Below are positions 26,437-34,501 of a stretch of 52,550 bases of DNA, piece by piece. A program made the position numbers and the translations under genes. Position 1 is the stretch's first letter. Each line of letters starts with the position of its first letter. This DNA comes from Janthinobacterium rivuli (GTDB taxonomy: Bacteria > Pseudomonadota > Gammaproteobacteria > Burkholderiales > Burkholderiaceae_D), in NCBI RefSeq assembly GCF_009208735.1, contig NZ_WFLJ01000028.1:1-52550 (forward strand). Direction: 5' to 3'. The notes beneath the pieces are model-generated. The model saw only the letters and a list, made by a program, of their open reading frames with translations. It was not told the origin of the DNA and ran no database searches.

Positions 26437-27438
26437 TTAGCGTGGGACATAAGACTTCTTGGCTTTTTCCAGCAGGTCCAGCTTGACCCAATCCTTGGCG
26501 GCAGGCGCCTTGGCCATGCGGCCCACGCCGAATTTCACCATGTAGTCGGTGGTCAGCTGCACGTGGCTTTGCGTGATGTCTTCCGTGAAGATGGCGTTGT
26601 CGATGGCGTCGCGGTAATCGTCGGACGTGATCTGGTTCTTGAACATCGATTCGCGCACGTATTTTTCCGCCAGTTTCGGGTCGGCCAGGAAGGCGCGCGT
26701 GGCGGCGACGAAGCAATCCATGAAACGCTGGGCCACGGCCGGCTTTTCCTTGTACATCTTTTCCGTCATCACGAGCGCGCGCACGGGCTCGCCCAGCGGC
26801 GTGTCGTAGGGCTTGATGATGGCCGCGCCGTATTTCTTGTGGATGGCTTGCGTGGAGTAGGGCTCGGACTGGCTCATGACGTCGATATCCTTGGTCAAGA
26901 GCGCCTGGTTGAGGTCAGGGTAGCCCATGTACAGGATCTGCACGTCCTTGCCCGGCTTGTCGGACCAGGTCAGCTTGGCCTTGGTCAGCTCGGCAAACAG
27001 CAGGATTTCCTGCGGGCCGCCGCGCGTGACGCCGACTTTCTTGCCTTTCAGGTCGGCGATGCCCTTGATGTTCAGGTCGGGACGCCCGACGATCTGCACG
27101 CCGCCCTTGGCGAAGCCGCCCACCAGGTACACGGGCAAGCCCGTGGCGCGGCCCGTGATGGCCGCTTCCAGCGCGCTGGCGGACACGTCGATCTCACCGG
27201 CGATCATGGCTGGCACGATGTCGAGGCCCTTGGCGAAGATGCGTTCCTCGATCTTCAGGTCGTATTTCGGCGCGATTTCCTTCATGTAGGCGACGGCGCC
27301 GTAATGGGCGAATTTCAGGTTGCCCAGGCGGACCAGGTCGGCCGCATGGACGGCAAGCGGGAATTGCGCGGCCAGGGCGACGGCCACGGTCAGTGCCTTG
27401 GTGTTGAGGAAGGACGAGATGCGGAAGGTGCGTGCCAT
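26437..27438 (-). CDS. NitT/TauT-type ABC substrate-binding protein
   Basis: A 333-residue periplasmic binding protein. The signal peptide ends in AVHAA, and the mature fold is of the NMT1/SsuA type: RLGNLKFAHYGAVAYMKEIAPKY, then GEIDVSASALEAAITGRATGLPVYLVGG and ADLKGKKVGVTRGGPQEILLFAEL. There is no lipobox. Family members bind nitrate, alkanesulfonates, taurine, thiamine precursors or aromatic acids; the binding pocket cannot be assigned by reading. It is the first gene of the operon, and a -24/-12 promoter lies about 80 bases upstream of its start, so expression probably depends on sigma-54 and the DctD-like activator encoded further down. Confidence 0.9.
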   Translation of the reverse strand: MARTFRISSFLNTKALTVAVALAAQFPLAVHAADLVRLGNLKFAHYGAVAYMKEIAPKYDLKIEERIFAKGLDIVPAMIAGEIDVSASALEAAITGRATGLPVYLVGGFAKGGVQIVGRPDLNIKGIADLKGKKVGVTRGGPQEILLFAELTKAKLTWSDKPGKDVQILYMGYPDLNQALLTKDIDVMSQSEPYSTQAIHKKYGAAIIKPYDTPLGEPVRALVMTEKMYKEKPAVAQRFMDCFVAATRAFLADPKLAEKYVRESMFKNQITSDDYRDAIDNAIFTEDITQSHVQLTTDYMVKFGVGRMAKAPAAKDWVKLDLLEKAKKSYVPR

Positions 27439-27515
27439 GCTGTTGTCTCCAAAAGGTAGATGGTTTTATATAGTGGGTCAGGCTGCCGCTCTGGTGGCGG
27501 TTATGAAAATATAAA

Positions 27516-27531
27516 AGCATCTTCCGTGCCA
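27516..27531 (-). promoter_or_regulatory. sigma-54 (-24/-12) promoter of the ABC importer operon
   Basis: On the minus strand this reads TGGCACGGAAGATGCT. It matches the sigma-54 consensus TGGCAC-N5-TTGCW: the -24 element is perfect, the spacing of five is correct and the essential GC of the -12 element is present, with A for the first T. Transcription would begin around 27503, leaving a leader of about 65 bases before the binding protein gene at 27438. Confidence 0.7.
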
Positions 27532-27620
27532 GTGGAGCGCATTTTGACGTTTATTGCAAGTGATTGTTTATAAAGGTTTAATTTGAATCTATTGAAAATG
27601 GGAAATGGCGATATTCCGTT

Positions 27621-27660
27621 TTTCCGCACGGCGGGCGGAAAGGGTGTGCGGATTGCCGCA
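27621..27660. promoter_or_regulatory. candidate upstream activator sites for the DctD-like regulator
   Basis: Two neighbouring inverted repeats: TTTCCGC-N7-GCGGAAA at 27621-27641, and TGCGG-ATTG-CCGCA at 27647-27660. They lie about 90-130 bases upstream of the -24 element, the usual distance for enhancer sites of NtrC-family activators. They share GCGGA half-sites, which, as I recall, resemble rhizobial DctD sites. The assignment to this regulator is an inference. Confidence 0.45.
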
Positions 27661-27736
27661 TTCCTGGCGGTGGTTTCGCCGTCGACTGGCCGATGCATTG
27701 CATGTGAACCTAAATGGCGTGGCCGACTCCAATCGT

Positions 27737-27770
27737 AAAAAAACGCGTTGCAAACAGGCTGGCAACGCGT
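27737..27770 (-). terminator. rho-independent terminator of the small lipoprotein gene
   Basis: ACGCGTTGC (27743-27751) pairs perfectly with GCAACGCGT (27762-27770). On the minus strand the stem is followed by a run of six or more T, so it should end the transcript of the gene at 27846-28067. Confidence 0.8.
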
Positions 27771-27845
27771 AACTCCCCCGTGGAGTAGGGGTGGCGCCGC
27801 AGGGGCGCCCGATCGATCGCCGTCCGGCGGCCTCGCCGTTAGGCT

Positions 27846-28067
27846 TTACTTCGGCGCCGTGGCCGGCGGCAGGGCGGGCGCGGTGGCGGGATCGGTCAGC
27901 GGCGCGGGCGGCGTCGTGCTGCCCGGGCCGGTTTCCGGCATGGCTGGCGTGACTTGTGGGGTGGAAGCGGGGTTGGGCGCCATTTCGGGCAGGGGCGCTT
28001 CGGCCGGTTTCTTGCAGGCGGACAAAGTGACGAGCAAGGCGGCGGCCAACAGGGCAGGCATTTTCAT
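27846..28067 (-). CDS. small proline-rich lipoprotein
   Basis: A 73-residue protein with a signal peptide and lipobox LSAC (Cys18). The mature part is disordered, rich in Pro, Ala and Thr, with several PxTxP-like steps and almost no hydrophobic core. GGAAAC lies close upstream of the ATG at 28067. Function is unknown; such short Pro-rich lipoproteins are often outer-membrane-anchored spacers. It has its own terminator and is divergent from the winged-helix-like gene at 28441. Confidence 0.7.
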   Translation of the reverse strand: MKMPALLAAALLVTLSACKKPAEAPLPEMAPNPASTPQVTPAMPETGPGSTTPPAPLTDPATAPALPPATAPK

Positions 28068-28440
28068 GATGTTTCCTTTGCAAGAGTCGAAGGTGCGCGA
28101 TGCGGGCGGCGTGCGCCGCGTGCGAAGCTTGAATCTATTGCAATGGAGATTCCGCTTCTGTTCGCTATTTCACTTTGCGCCATGCATGGCGGCGCAAAGT
28201 GGGAATGCCGCGGGGTTTGGATGTCATTTTTGGATGTCATTTTTAGATGCCGTGAGAGAAAGAATTCAGTGGGGCAATATTTTTCACTTTCTTGCTTCTA
28301 ATGTTCGTTAACGCACAGACCAGTGAGGAGCAGGATGGCATTCTGTGCCCAGACGCTCAGGATTCGTGGTGTTCTGGTATAAAAATTGCCAAGAACTTAA
28401 CAATCCGGGCTACCGGCAATCGTTTAAAAGGAGTATTCAA
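28068..28440. promoter_or_regulatory. divergent control region with inverted and direct repeats
   Basis: This 373-base gap separates the small lipoprotein gene and the winged-helix-like gene. ACTTTGCGCC (28172-28181) and GGCGCAAAGT (28191-28200) form a perfect ten-base inverted repeat with a nine-base spacer. Then GGATGTCATTTTT occurs twice in direct tandem (28219-28231 and 28232-28244). Both patterns could be regulator sites. No gene is seen. Confidence 0.45.
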
Positions 28441-29061
28441 ATGCATGCAATGACTCAGTCTCACGTGAAGAGCGAATTAAAGGCAGCGCACCAGGAACTT
28501 CGTAGCCCCGAAAAAGGCTCGCAAATGGTAGAACGCGCAGCACCCATCCCCCCGGAACGCATGAATCCCATTTCCATGGCACCGATCGAGCGCGTGCGTT
28601 CGACGTCGGCCACCCTGCGTCGCATCGAAAACATGCAAAAGCTGATCGGCGAATTGTCGCTGCACGAGATGCTGGCCGACGAAATCGCCTGGTTCCTCAA
28701 GTTCTCGCCATCGGGCGCCCGCAAATACATCCGCGACCTGCGCGAAGCGGGCGTGATCGAACTGGCCCGCTACATCGAAGGCACCGCCACCTACCTGGGC
28801 AAGGCAGTGTACCAGCTGACGCCGGACCCTGAGCGCGTGCGCGCCTTCCTGGCCGCCATCGTCCAGCCGAAACGCGAAGGCGCGCCACCGCGCAAAGACC
28901 GTCCCGGCCTGCGCGAGCAGAGCATGGCAGGCAGCGGCCGTCACTTCCACATCCTGGCCGATGACACGCATTACGCCATCCGCGTCAACCGCGGTCCCGT
29001 GACGCGCGATCCGCTGGTCGCCGCATTGTTCGGAGCGCCACAGCAAAAATCTGCCGAGTAA
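28441..29061 (+). CDS. predicted winged-helix-like DNA-binding protein
   Basis: A 206-residue protein of unknown function. The disordered N-terminus (residues 1-55) is followed by a region that reads like a winged helix: LIGELSLHEMLADEIAWFL, then the candidate recognition helix SPSGARKYIRDLREAGVIELA and a wing-like strand pair TATYLGKAVYQL. The C-terminus is basic and then carries FHILADDTHYAIRVNRG. The layout suggests a transcription factor of the kind that drives a change after sensing, but no named family is recognised. AAGGAG eight bases before the ATG fixes the start. It is followed by two hairpins, and the upstream region holds repeats that could be its own operators. Confidence 0.65.
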   Translation: MHAMTQSHVKSELKAAHQELRSPEKGSQMVERAAPIPPERMNPISMAPIERVRSTSATLRRIENMQKLIGELSLHEMLADEIAWFLKFSPSGARKYIRDLREAGVIELARYIEGTATYLGKAVYQLTPDPERVRAFLAAIVQPKREGAPPRKDRPGLREQSMAGSGRHFHILADDTHYAIRVNRGPVTRDPLVAALFGAPQQKSAE

Positions 29062-29100
29062 CCCCCGACGTTGTTGTCGGGCGTTGTGACGTTGCAATGA

Positions 29101-29126
29101 AAGCCGGGTGACATCCCGGCTTTTGG
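29101..29126 (+). terminator. rho-independent terminator after the winged-helix-like gene
   Basis: AAAGCCGGG and CCCGGCTTT form a nine-base stem around TGACAT, followed by T. A weaker hairpin, CCCGAC-N6-GTCGGG, lies just before it at 29064-29081. Confidence 0.75.
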
Positions 29127-29297
29127 CGTTGGTGCTCGCCCGTTGACCTTGGCGGATTGAAAAGATGTTAATCAACCCCATGTGGGCTGGACTGCCCGCC
29201 CGTTCCGATGCGGGTTCATTCGAAGGAGCTTGTCCTTGTCTGCCTACGCCGCCCTGTTATCGTCTCCGCCACTGCCCTGCCTGAAACGGGACTCCGC

Positions 29298-30170
29298 ATG
29301 AACCCTCTTCTGTGGATCGCCTTCGTCACGGCCGCCATCGTCTTTTCGCTGTGGTTCCCCCGCTGGCGCCTGAGGCGGGCTCTCGCGAAGCCCTTGCCGG
29401 CCGAAGGCTTGGCCGTGCTGGAAAAGAACATTCCCGTGTATCCCCGCATGCCGGCGCCGCTGCAGCAGCAACTGCGCCGGCTCGTCGTGCAATTCCTGTA
29501 TCAAAAGAAATTCGTCGGTTGCGGCGGCCTGGAGATCACGGACGAGATGCGCTACACCATCGCCGGCCAGGCCTGTTTGCTGCTGCTGAACCGCCAGACG
29601 CAGGTGTATCCCGCGCTCGACACCATCCTCGTGTATCCCACGGAATTCATCGTCACGCGCGATGAAGTGGGGCCGGGCGGCGTGGTGACGCCATCGGCCA
29701 ACGGCTTGCTGGGCGAATCCTGGGGCGACGGCCGCGTGGTACTGGCCTGGGACCACGTGCAGCGCGGGGCGGCCGACTGGACCGATGGCCATAATGTCGT
29801 GCTGCATGAATTCGCCCACCAGCTCGACAGCGAATCGGGCGCCGCGAATGGCGCGCCCTACCTGCCCAGCGTGTCGAGCTACCGCAGCTGGGCCACCGTG
29901 CTGTCGCGCGACTTCGACAACCTGCGCCACGACGCCATGGTTCAGCAGCAAAGCGTGATGGACCATTACGGCGCCACGAATCCCGCCGAATTCTTTGCCG
30001 TGGCCACGGAAACCTTCTTTGAAAAGCCGTACCAGATGGCCGAGCACCACGAAGAACTGTATGCGCAATTCTTGCAGTACTACAAGGTTGACCCGCGCGA
30101 CTGGATGGCGCCGCCTGTGGAAGCCGAGCACATGGCCTCGCCATTCCCCAACTTTGTCCAGCACTGGTAG
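29298..30170 (+). CDS. mtfA: MtfA-type zinc metallopeptidase (M90 family)
   Basis: A 290-residue protein with an N-terminal hydrophobic segment (residues 4-20) that could anchor it in the membrane, longer than in soluble E. coli MtfA. The zinc-binding motif H170-E171-F-A-H174 lies in NVVLHEFAHQLD, and a third ligand is probably in EFFAVATETFFEKP (Glu231 or Glu238). The preceding block LVYPTEFIV and GESWGDGRVVLAWD match the family. MtfA acts in E. coli as an aminopeptidase that binds the Mlc repressor and so affects sugar uptake; that link need not hold here. The ATG at 29298 begins the hydrophobic segment; its ribosome site is weak (GGGA). Confidence 0.88.
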   Translation: MNPLLWIAFVTAAIVFSLWFPRWRLRRALAKPLPAEGLAVLEKNIPVYPRMPAPLQQQLRRLVVQFLYQKKFVGCGGLEITDEMRYTIAGQACLLLLNRQTQVYPALDTILVYPTEFIVTRDEVGPGGVVTPSANGLLGESWGDGRVVLAWDHVQRGAADWTDGHNVVLHEFAHQLDSESGAANGAPYLPSVSSYRSWATVLSRDFDNLRHDAMVQQQSVMDHYGATNPAEFFAVATETFFEKPYQMAEHHEELYAQFLQYYKVDPRDWMAPPVEAEHMASPFPNFVQHW

Positions 30171-30282
30171 CGAGGCGACGCCCTTAGGTGATTTGCTTAT
30201 AAGTAAGGGTGAAAAGATTCCTTTTTGGAAATAAGAGCGCTGCGGTCTAATGGCGGAATTCGTTATCCACCAGAGGAATTCC

Positions 30283-31113
30283 ATGCAGACCCGTCTTCAT
30301 TTCGCCGCGCTTCTTTTCACCTCCATCGCCTTCACGCAGGTGGCGCAAGCGGACCAGCTGGCCGCCATCAAGGCGAAGGGCGAGCTGGTCTGCGGCACCC
30401 TGGGCACGGACGAACCAAACAGTTTCATCGACGCCAAGTCGCGCCAGCTGGTCGGCTATGAAGTGGACCTGTGTCGCGCCATCGCCCAAGGCCTGGGCGT
30501 CAAGCCGGTGATCAAGCAGCTGGCCGTGGCCGCCCGCATCCCCGAATTGCAGCAGGGCCGCATCGACATCCTGACGGCGTCCCTGACGCACAACAAGGAA
30601 CGCGAAGCGCTGGTCGATTTTTCCCTCTCCACGTTTTACACGGGCCAGCGCGTGCTGGTCAAAAAAAGCAGCAATATCACGACGGTCGCTGGCCTGGCCG
30701 GCAAGAAAGTGCTGACCGTCAAGGGCGGCACGCAGGAACCGAATATCCGCAAGGCCGTGCCCGGCGTGGATGTGGTGACGTTCGAGACGGCGGGGCAGGC
30801 CTATCTCGGCTTGCAGCAAGGCAAGGGCGTCGGCTATGTCGACGATGAAGTCTCGCTGCTCAACAACTACGCCAAGCTGGGCGCCGCGCAAAAGGATTAT
30901 CTTGTGCTGCCGCAGAACATCAGCAAGGAAGTGTTTGCCTTCGGCATCCGCAAGGGCGAGACGGGCGTGAAAACGGCCGTCGACCAGGTGCTGCGCGCAC
31001 TGGAAAAATCGGGCGAGGCGGAAAAGCTGTTCTTCAAATGGTATGGCCCGACGAGCAATGTGAAATTCCAGAAACGCACATTTAAAATTGAATCGGACAA
31101 GATCGACGCCTGA
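30283..31113 (+). CDS. polar amino acid ABC transporter substrate-binding protein
   Basis: A 276-residue periplasmic protein of family 3 (SBP_bac_3). The signal peptide ends in VAQA. The fold markers are IKAKGELVCGTLGTDEPNSF, LVGYEVDLCRAIAQGLGV, the ligand-loop pattern RIDILTASLTHNKEREALVDFS, and LAGKKVLTVKGGTQEP. The family binds glutamate/aspartate, glutamine, histidine or related amino acids. AGAGGAA before the ATG at 30283 sets the start. It is the first gene of a four-gene operon with two permeases and an ATPase, and the ATPase style points to an acidic or polar amino acid as cargo. Confidence 0.9.
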   Translation: MQTRLHFAALLFTSIAFTQVAQADQLAAIKAKGELVCGTLGTDEPNSFIDAKSRQLVGYEVDLCRAIAQGLGVKPVIKQLAVAARIPELQQGRIDILTASLTHNKEREALVDFSLSTFYTGQRVLVKKSSNITTVAGLAGKKVLTVKGGTQEPNIRKAVPGVDVVTFETAGQAYLGLQQGKGVGYVDDEVSLLNNYAKLGAAQKDYLVLPQNISKEVFAFGIRKGETGVKTAVDQVLRALEKSGEAEKLFFKWYGPTSNVKFQKRTFKIESDKIDA

Positions 31114-31133
31114 ACCTTGCCTGACTCTTCCGC

Positions 31134-31811
31134 ATGTTTGATCTGAACTTTTTGCTGGCCGGCGACTACCGCGACTGGTTGTTGTCCGGTTTGCTGCTGT
31201 CCTTGCGCCTGATGGGCATCACCTTGCTCCTGTCCCTGCCGCTGGCGTGCGGCGTGGCCATGCTGCGCCTGGCGCCATCGCGCCTGCTCAACGGCCTGGG
31301 CGCCGCGTATGTCGAGCTGATCCGCAACGTGCCCTTGCTGGCCCACTTCCTGTTCTGGTATTTCGGCGCGCCCGAACTGCTGCCCGAGGCGTGGAAGGAG
31401 CGCTTGTATGCCGGCAATATCGAAGCCGTCAGCGCCGTCACGGCCCTGACTGTCTACACGGCCGCCTACATGGCGGAAGACATCCGCAGCGGCATCCGCG
31501 CCATTCCTGCCCAGCAATTCGAGGCGGGCCGGGCGTTGGGCTTGAGTTTTCTCGCCACCATGCGTCTGTGCATCGTGCCGCAGGCGCTGCGGCTGGCCGC
31601 GCCGCCGCTGCTGTCGCAAACCCTGAACCTGTGGCAAAACACCAGCATCGCCACCGTCATCGGCGTGGCCGAGCTGATGTACCAGACGCAGCGCGTGGAA
31701 GCGGCCTCGTTCCGCAGCGTGGAGGCCTTCGTCTTTGCCAGCGTGGCGTACCTGGCCGTCTCCCTGCTGATCGCGGGCCTGGCTGCCTTGCTGCAAAGGA
31801 AGGTGTTCTGA
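31134..31811 (+). CDS. polar amino acid ABC transporter permease 1
   Basis: A 225-residue membrane subunit of the HisM/GltJ type. The coupling loop reads IRSGIRAIPAQQFEAGRALGLSFLATMRLCIVPQALRLAAP, a textbook EAA motif, with VELIRNVPLLAHFLFWYFG before it, as in the amino acid permease family. About five helices are predicted. Its stop overlaps the next start as TGATG, which couples translation of the two permeases; they probably form a heterodimer in the inner membrane. Confidence 0.9.
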   Translation: MFDLNFLLAGDYRDWLLSGLLLSLRLMGITLLLSLPLACGVAMLRLAPSRLLNGLGAAYVELIRNVPLLAHFLFWYFGAPELLPEAWKERLYAGNIEAVSAVTALTVYTAAYMAEDIRSGIRAIPAQQFEAGRALGLSFLATMRLCIVPQALRLAAPPLLSQTLNLWQNTSIATVIGVAELMYQTQRVEAASFRSVEAFVFASVAYLAVSLLIAGLAALLQRKVF

Positions 31812-32503
31812 TGCTGGAACTGATCCACGATTACTGGCTGTATTTTCTTGTGGGACGCTATCCCGAGGGGCCGCTGGGCGGGCTGGCGCTGACGGTGCTG
31901 CTGGCCAGCCTGGCGCTGGTGCTCAGCCTGCCCGTTGGCTTGCTGCTGGGGCTGGCGCGCCTGAGTCCCTGGCGCCTGCTGCGCTGGCCCGTCGCCGCGC
32001 TGATCCACGTGGTGCGGGGGATTCCCTTGTTGCTGGTGATCTTCTGGGCGTATTTCTTCCTGCCCAGCATCACGGGCCATGAAAGCGGGCAATTCGGCAC
32101 CATGCTGGCCGCCCTCGTCATCTTCGACGGCATTTATCTGGCGGAAATCGTGCGTGCCGGCGTGCAAGCCGTGCCCAAGGAACAGGTGGAAGCTGCCCGT
32201 TCGCTGGGCTTGAACTATCTGGACAGCATGCGCCAGGTCGTGCTGCCGCAGGCGCTGCGCCACATGCTGCCGTCCCTGGTCAACCAGTTCGTCTCGACCA
32301 TCAAGGAAACCTCGCTTGGCACCATCATCGGCCTGGCCGAAGTGTCGTTCATCGCTACGCAAGTCAATGGCCTGGTGCTGACGAAACCCGTGCAAGTGTA
32401 TTTCCTGCTGGGCATGACGTATTTTGTTTTATGTTTCAGCCTGTCGCGCGCCGCCTTCTGGCTCGAGCGGCGTCAGGCGCGACTCTTGAAAGCGGCGGCA
32501 TGA
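31811..32503 (+). CDS. polar amino acid ABC transporter permease 2
   Basis: A 230-residue membrane subunit, partner of permease 1. It has VVRGIPLLLVIFWAYFFLP and the coupling loop VRAGVQAVPKEQVEAARSLGLNYLDSMRQVVLPQALRHMLP, then FVSTIKETSLGTIIGLAEV, all typical for GltK/HisQ-type proteins. The start at 31811 overlaps the previous stop by one base. Its own stop overlaps the ATPase start (ATGA). A much longer frame upstream of the start overlaps permease 1 and is not used. Confidence 0.9.
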   Translation: MLELIHDYWLYFLVGRYPEGPLGGLALTVLLASLALVLSLPVGLLLGLARLSPWRLLRWPVAALIHVVRGIPLLLVIFWAYFFLPSITGHESGQFGTMLAALVIFDGIYLAEIVRAGVQAVPKEQVEAARSLGLNYLDSMRQVVLPQALRHMLPSLVNQFVSTIKETSLGTIIGLAEVSFIATQVNGLVLTKPVQVYFLLGMTYFVLCFSLSRAAFWLERRQARLLKAAA

Positions 32504-33243
32504 TCACCTTTGACAACGTCAACAAATACTATGGCGACTATCACGCCTTGAGCGGCATCAACGAACACGTCGCCAAGGGCGAGGTGCTGGTCGTATGCGG
32601 GCCGTCCGGTTCTGGCAAGTCGACCCTGATCCGCACCATCAACCGCCTGGAGCCGATCGCGTCGGGCCGCATCACAGTGGCGGGCCAGGACATCCACGCG
32701 CCGGGGCTGGACGTGAATGCCTTCCGCTCGCACATCGGTTTTGTATTCCAGCAATTCAACCTGTTTCCCCATTTATCGGTGCTGGACAATTGCGCGCTGG
32801 CGCCGCAGCGCTTGCGCGGCCTGAGCCGCAAGGACGCGCAGGAGCGGGCGCTGGCCCTGCTCGAACGCGTGGGGCTGGCGCACAAGGCGCGCGCCATGCC
32901 GGCGGCCCTGTCCGGCGGCCAGCAGCAGCGCATGGCCATCGCCCGCGCGCTGGCCATGCAGCCGCCGCTGATGCTGTTCGACGAGCCCACCAGCGCGCTG
33001 GACCCGGAAATGGTGGGCGAGGTGCTGCAAGTGATGCGCGACCTGGCGCAGGGCGGCATGACGATGGTGTGCGTGACGCACGAGATGGGCTTTGCGCGCG
33101 AAGTGGCGGATCGCGTCTGGTTCATGGACCACGGGCAAGTGCTGGAACGGGCCGCGCCCGAGGATTTCTTTGCGCGGCCGCAAACTGCGCGCGCACAACA
33201 GTTCCTGTCGGATATCCGCAGCCCGTTCAGCACGAGCGCATGA
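32500..33243 (+). CDS. polar amino acid ABC transporter ATPase
   Basis: A 247-residue ATPase of the GltL/HisP/GlnQ type. Walker A GPSGSGKST, Q-loop FQQFNLFPHLSVLDN, signature LSGGQQQR, Walker B LMLFDEPTSALDPEM, and switch His in VTHEMGFAREVADRVWFMD are intact. The last block is specific to polar amino acid importers. The ATG at 32500 overlaps the permease 2 stop. It closes the four-gene operon. Confidence 0.92.
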   Translation: MITFDNVNKYYGDYHALSGINEHVAKGEVLVVCGPSGSGKSTLIRTINRLEPIASGRITVAGQDIHAPGLDVNAFRSHIGFVFQQFNLFPHLSVLDNCALAPQRLRGLSRKDAQERALALLERVGLAHKARAMPAALSGGQQQRMAIARALAMQPPLMLFDEPTSALDPEMVGEVLQVMRDLAQGGMTMVCVTHEMGFAREVADRVWFMDHGQVLERAAPEDFFARPQTARAQQFLSDIRSPFSTSA

Positions 33244-33357
33244 ATGAGCGCATGATTGAGTTGCTGTGTGCGCAAGCGAACGGTCTGTTGGCGCTGTCCG
33301 GCGCACGCTATCGAGGCGGCGCATGGTGCGCCAGCAGCCGACGAGGAGGGCCGTATC

Positions 33358-33924
33358 ATGTCACGCATCATCGCAGGTCATTTTCAGTTGCAGGAGCAGA
33401 TAGACGCCGCGCGCGCCGCCCTGAATCAGGCGGGCTTTCCCGATAGCCGCATCAGCGCCTTCTTTGTCAACCAGCCGGGCCAGCACGACTTGCACGCGCT
33501 GGGCGGCGACCGCGACATCTCGCCGGGGGCGAAGGAAACGCCGGAAGGCGTGGTGGAAGGCGTGGCCGTCGGGGCCGCCATTGGTGCGGGCATCGGCGCG
33601 GCCACCACGCTGGCGACGGGGCCGCTGGGTCCGGTGGTGGGCGCGCTGGTGGGCGCCCACGTGGGTTCTCTCTACAGTTTCAACAAGATGAAGGATGCGG
33701 GCGAAGCGGAGAAGCATGGCGAAAACAACGGCGAAAACCGCCGCCAGCCACGCCATCCGGGCATGCTGATCGCCGTCGCGCTAGGCGGCCTCGACGAGCG
33801 CGAACGGGCGCTCGAAGCGCTGCACCGGCTGGGCGCCGAACATATCGAGGAGGCGGAAGGCACGATCGCCAATGGCGATTGGCATGATTTTGACCCGCTC
33901 AGCATTCCCGTGCTGGTGGCGTGA
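33358..33924 (+). CDS. glycine-zipper protein of unknown function
   Basis: A 188-residue protein. The N-terminal part (MSRIIAGHFQLQEQIDAARAAL, FPDSRISAFFVNQPG) looks like a small alpha/beta domain as found in some general stress proteins. The middle (residues about 60-105) is glycine-rich with repeated GxxxG spacing (GVAVGAAIGAGIGAATTLATG), able to form membrane-inserting helices. A charged Asn/Glu linker and a second alpha/beta part (MLIAVALGGLDERERALEALHRLGAEHIEEAEG) follow, which repeats the style of the first. GAGGAGGG upstream of the ATG supports the start. No signal peptide. It may be a stress-related membrane-interacting protein. Confidence 0.75.
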   Translation: MSRIIAGHFQLQEQIDAARAALNQAGFPDSRISAFFVNQPGQHDLHALGGDRDISPGAKETPEGVVEGVAVGAAIGAGIGAATTLATGPLGPVVGALVGAHVGSLYSFNKMKDAGEAEKHGENNGENRRQPRHPGMLIAVALGGLDERERALEALHRLGAEHIEEAEGTIANGDWHDFDPLSIPVLVA

Positions 33925-34120
33925 ACCGGCGCCTCTGTGGCGCAAGATGCATAAATTCCGCGCTGCATGAAATTTAGGTATGATCCTTGTTAGTATTGCT
34001 AATGATTGGTAAACAATGCCGACAGGGATAGTTTCCGCGCGCCCGAAGTGACACTGGACCAAGGTGACTGCCTGTAGTACTTGCCTCGCATGCTAACGAG
34101 TATGGATAGGAGGGCGCGTC

Positions 34121-34480
34121 ATGACACAGGCATGGTTCATTCTGACACGGGCCGATGGGCGCGACATCTGCGCGCCCTCGCCGGCACAGCTGGCCGATGC
34201 CCTGGCCGAGGTCTACCGTGTTGGCGCCGTCGCGCCGGACGGCAGCCCGGCCGCCGTCGTGTTGCGTTTCGGCTACGACGACGGCTTGATGTATCAGGTC
34301 GAAGTCGCTAGCGGAGGCGAAGTCACTTTCGAGGAATGGTCGGACCGCGATTGCGAAATCGCCCTGGCTCCCCCGCGCCATATGTCGGCCGTGCCGCAGG
34401 ACACCGCGCAGCAGCTGTGGCAGTGGCTGGCGCAACGCCAGGTGGCGAAGATCCGCAGCCAGCCCTGGCAGGGCGGCTAG
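34121..34480 (+). CDS. conserved hypothetical protein
   Basis: A 119-residue soluble protein of unknown function, rich in Trp and acidic residues, with a predicted alpha/beta pattern: AWFILTRADGR, then helix PAQLADALAEVYRV, strands AAVVLRFGYDDGLMYQVEVAS and EVTFEEWSD, and a C-terminal helix QQLWQWLAQRQVAKI. AGGAGGG lies nine bases before the ATG. It stands alone between the glycine-zipper gene and the convergent universal stress protein gene. I recognise no family. Confidence 0.7.
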   Translation: MTQAWFILTRADGRDICAPSPAQLADALAEVYRVGAVAPDGSPAAVVLRFGYDDGLMYQVEVASGGEVTFEEWSDRDCEIALAPPRHMSAVPQDTAQQLWQWLAQRQVAKIRSQPWQGG

Positions 34481-34501
34481 CCCCGCCGTCTTTCCAAAGG
34501 T

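Larger units (their letters stand above)
27439..27845. other. 407-base intergenic region holding the sigma-54 control region
   Basis: No convincing gene. It contains the -24/-12 promoter, the two inverted repeats listed separately, and the terminator of the small lipoprotein gene at 27737-27770. An AT-rich segment at 27480-27600 could allow the bending needed for enhancer contact. The remainder (27771-27845) is GC-rich 3' sequence of the lipoprotein transcript. Confidence 0.6.

Noticed and set aside
27589..28083. A 164-codon minus-strand open frame across the small lipoprotein gene and its terminator
   Set aside because: It runs through a clear terminator and out of frame with the lipoprotein, which has a proper signal peptide and lipobox.
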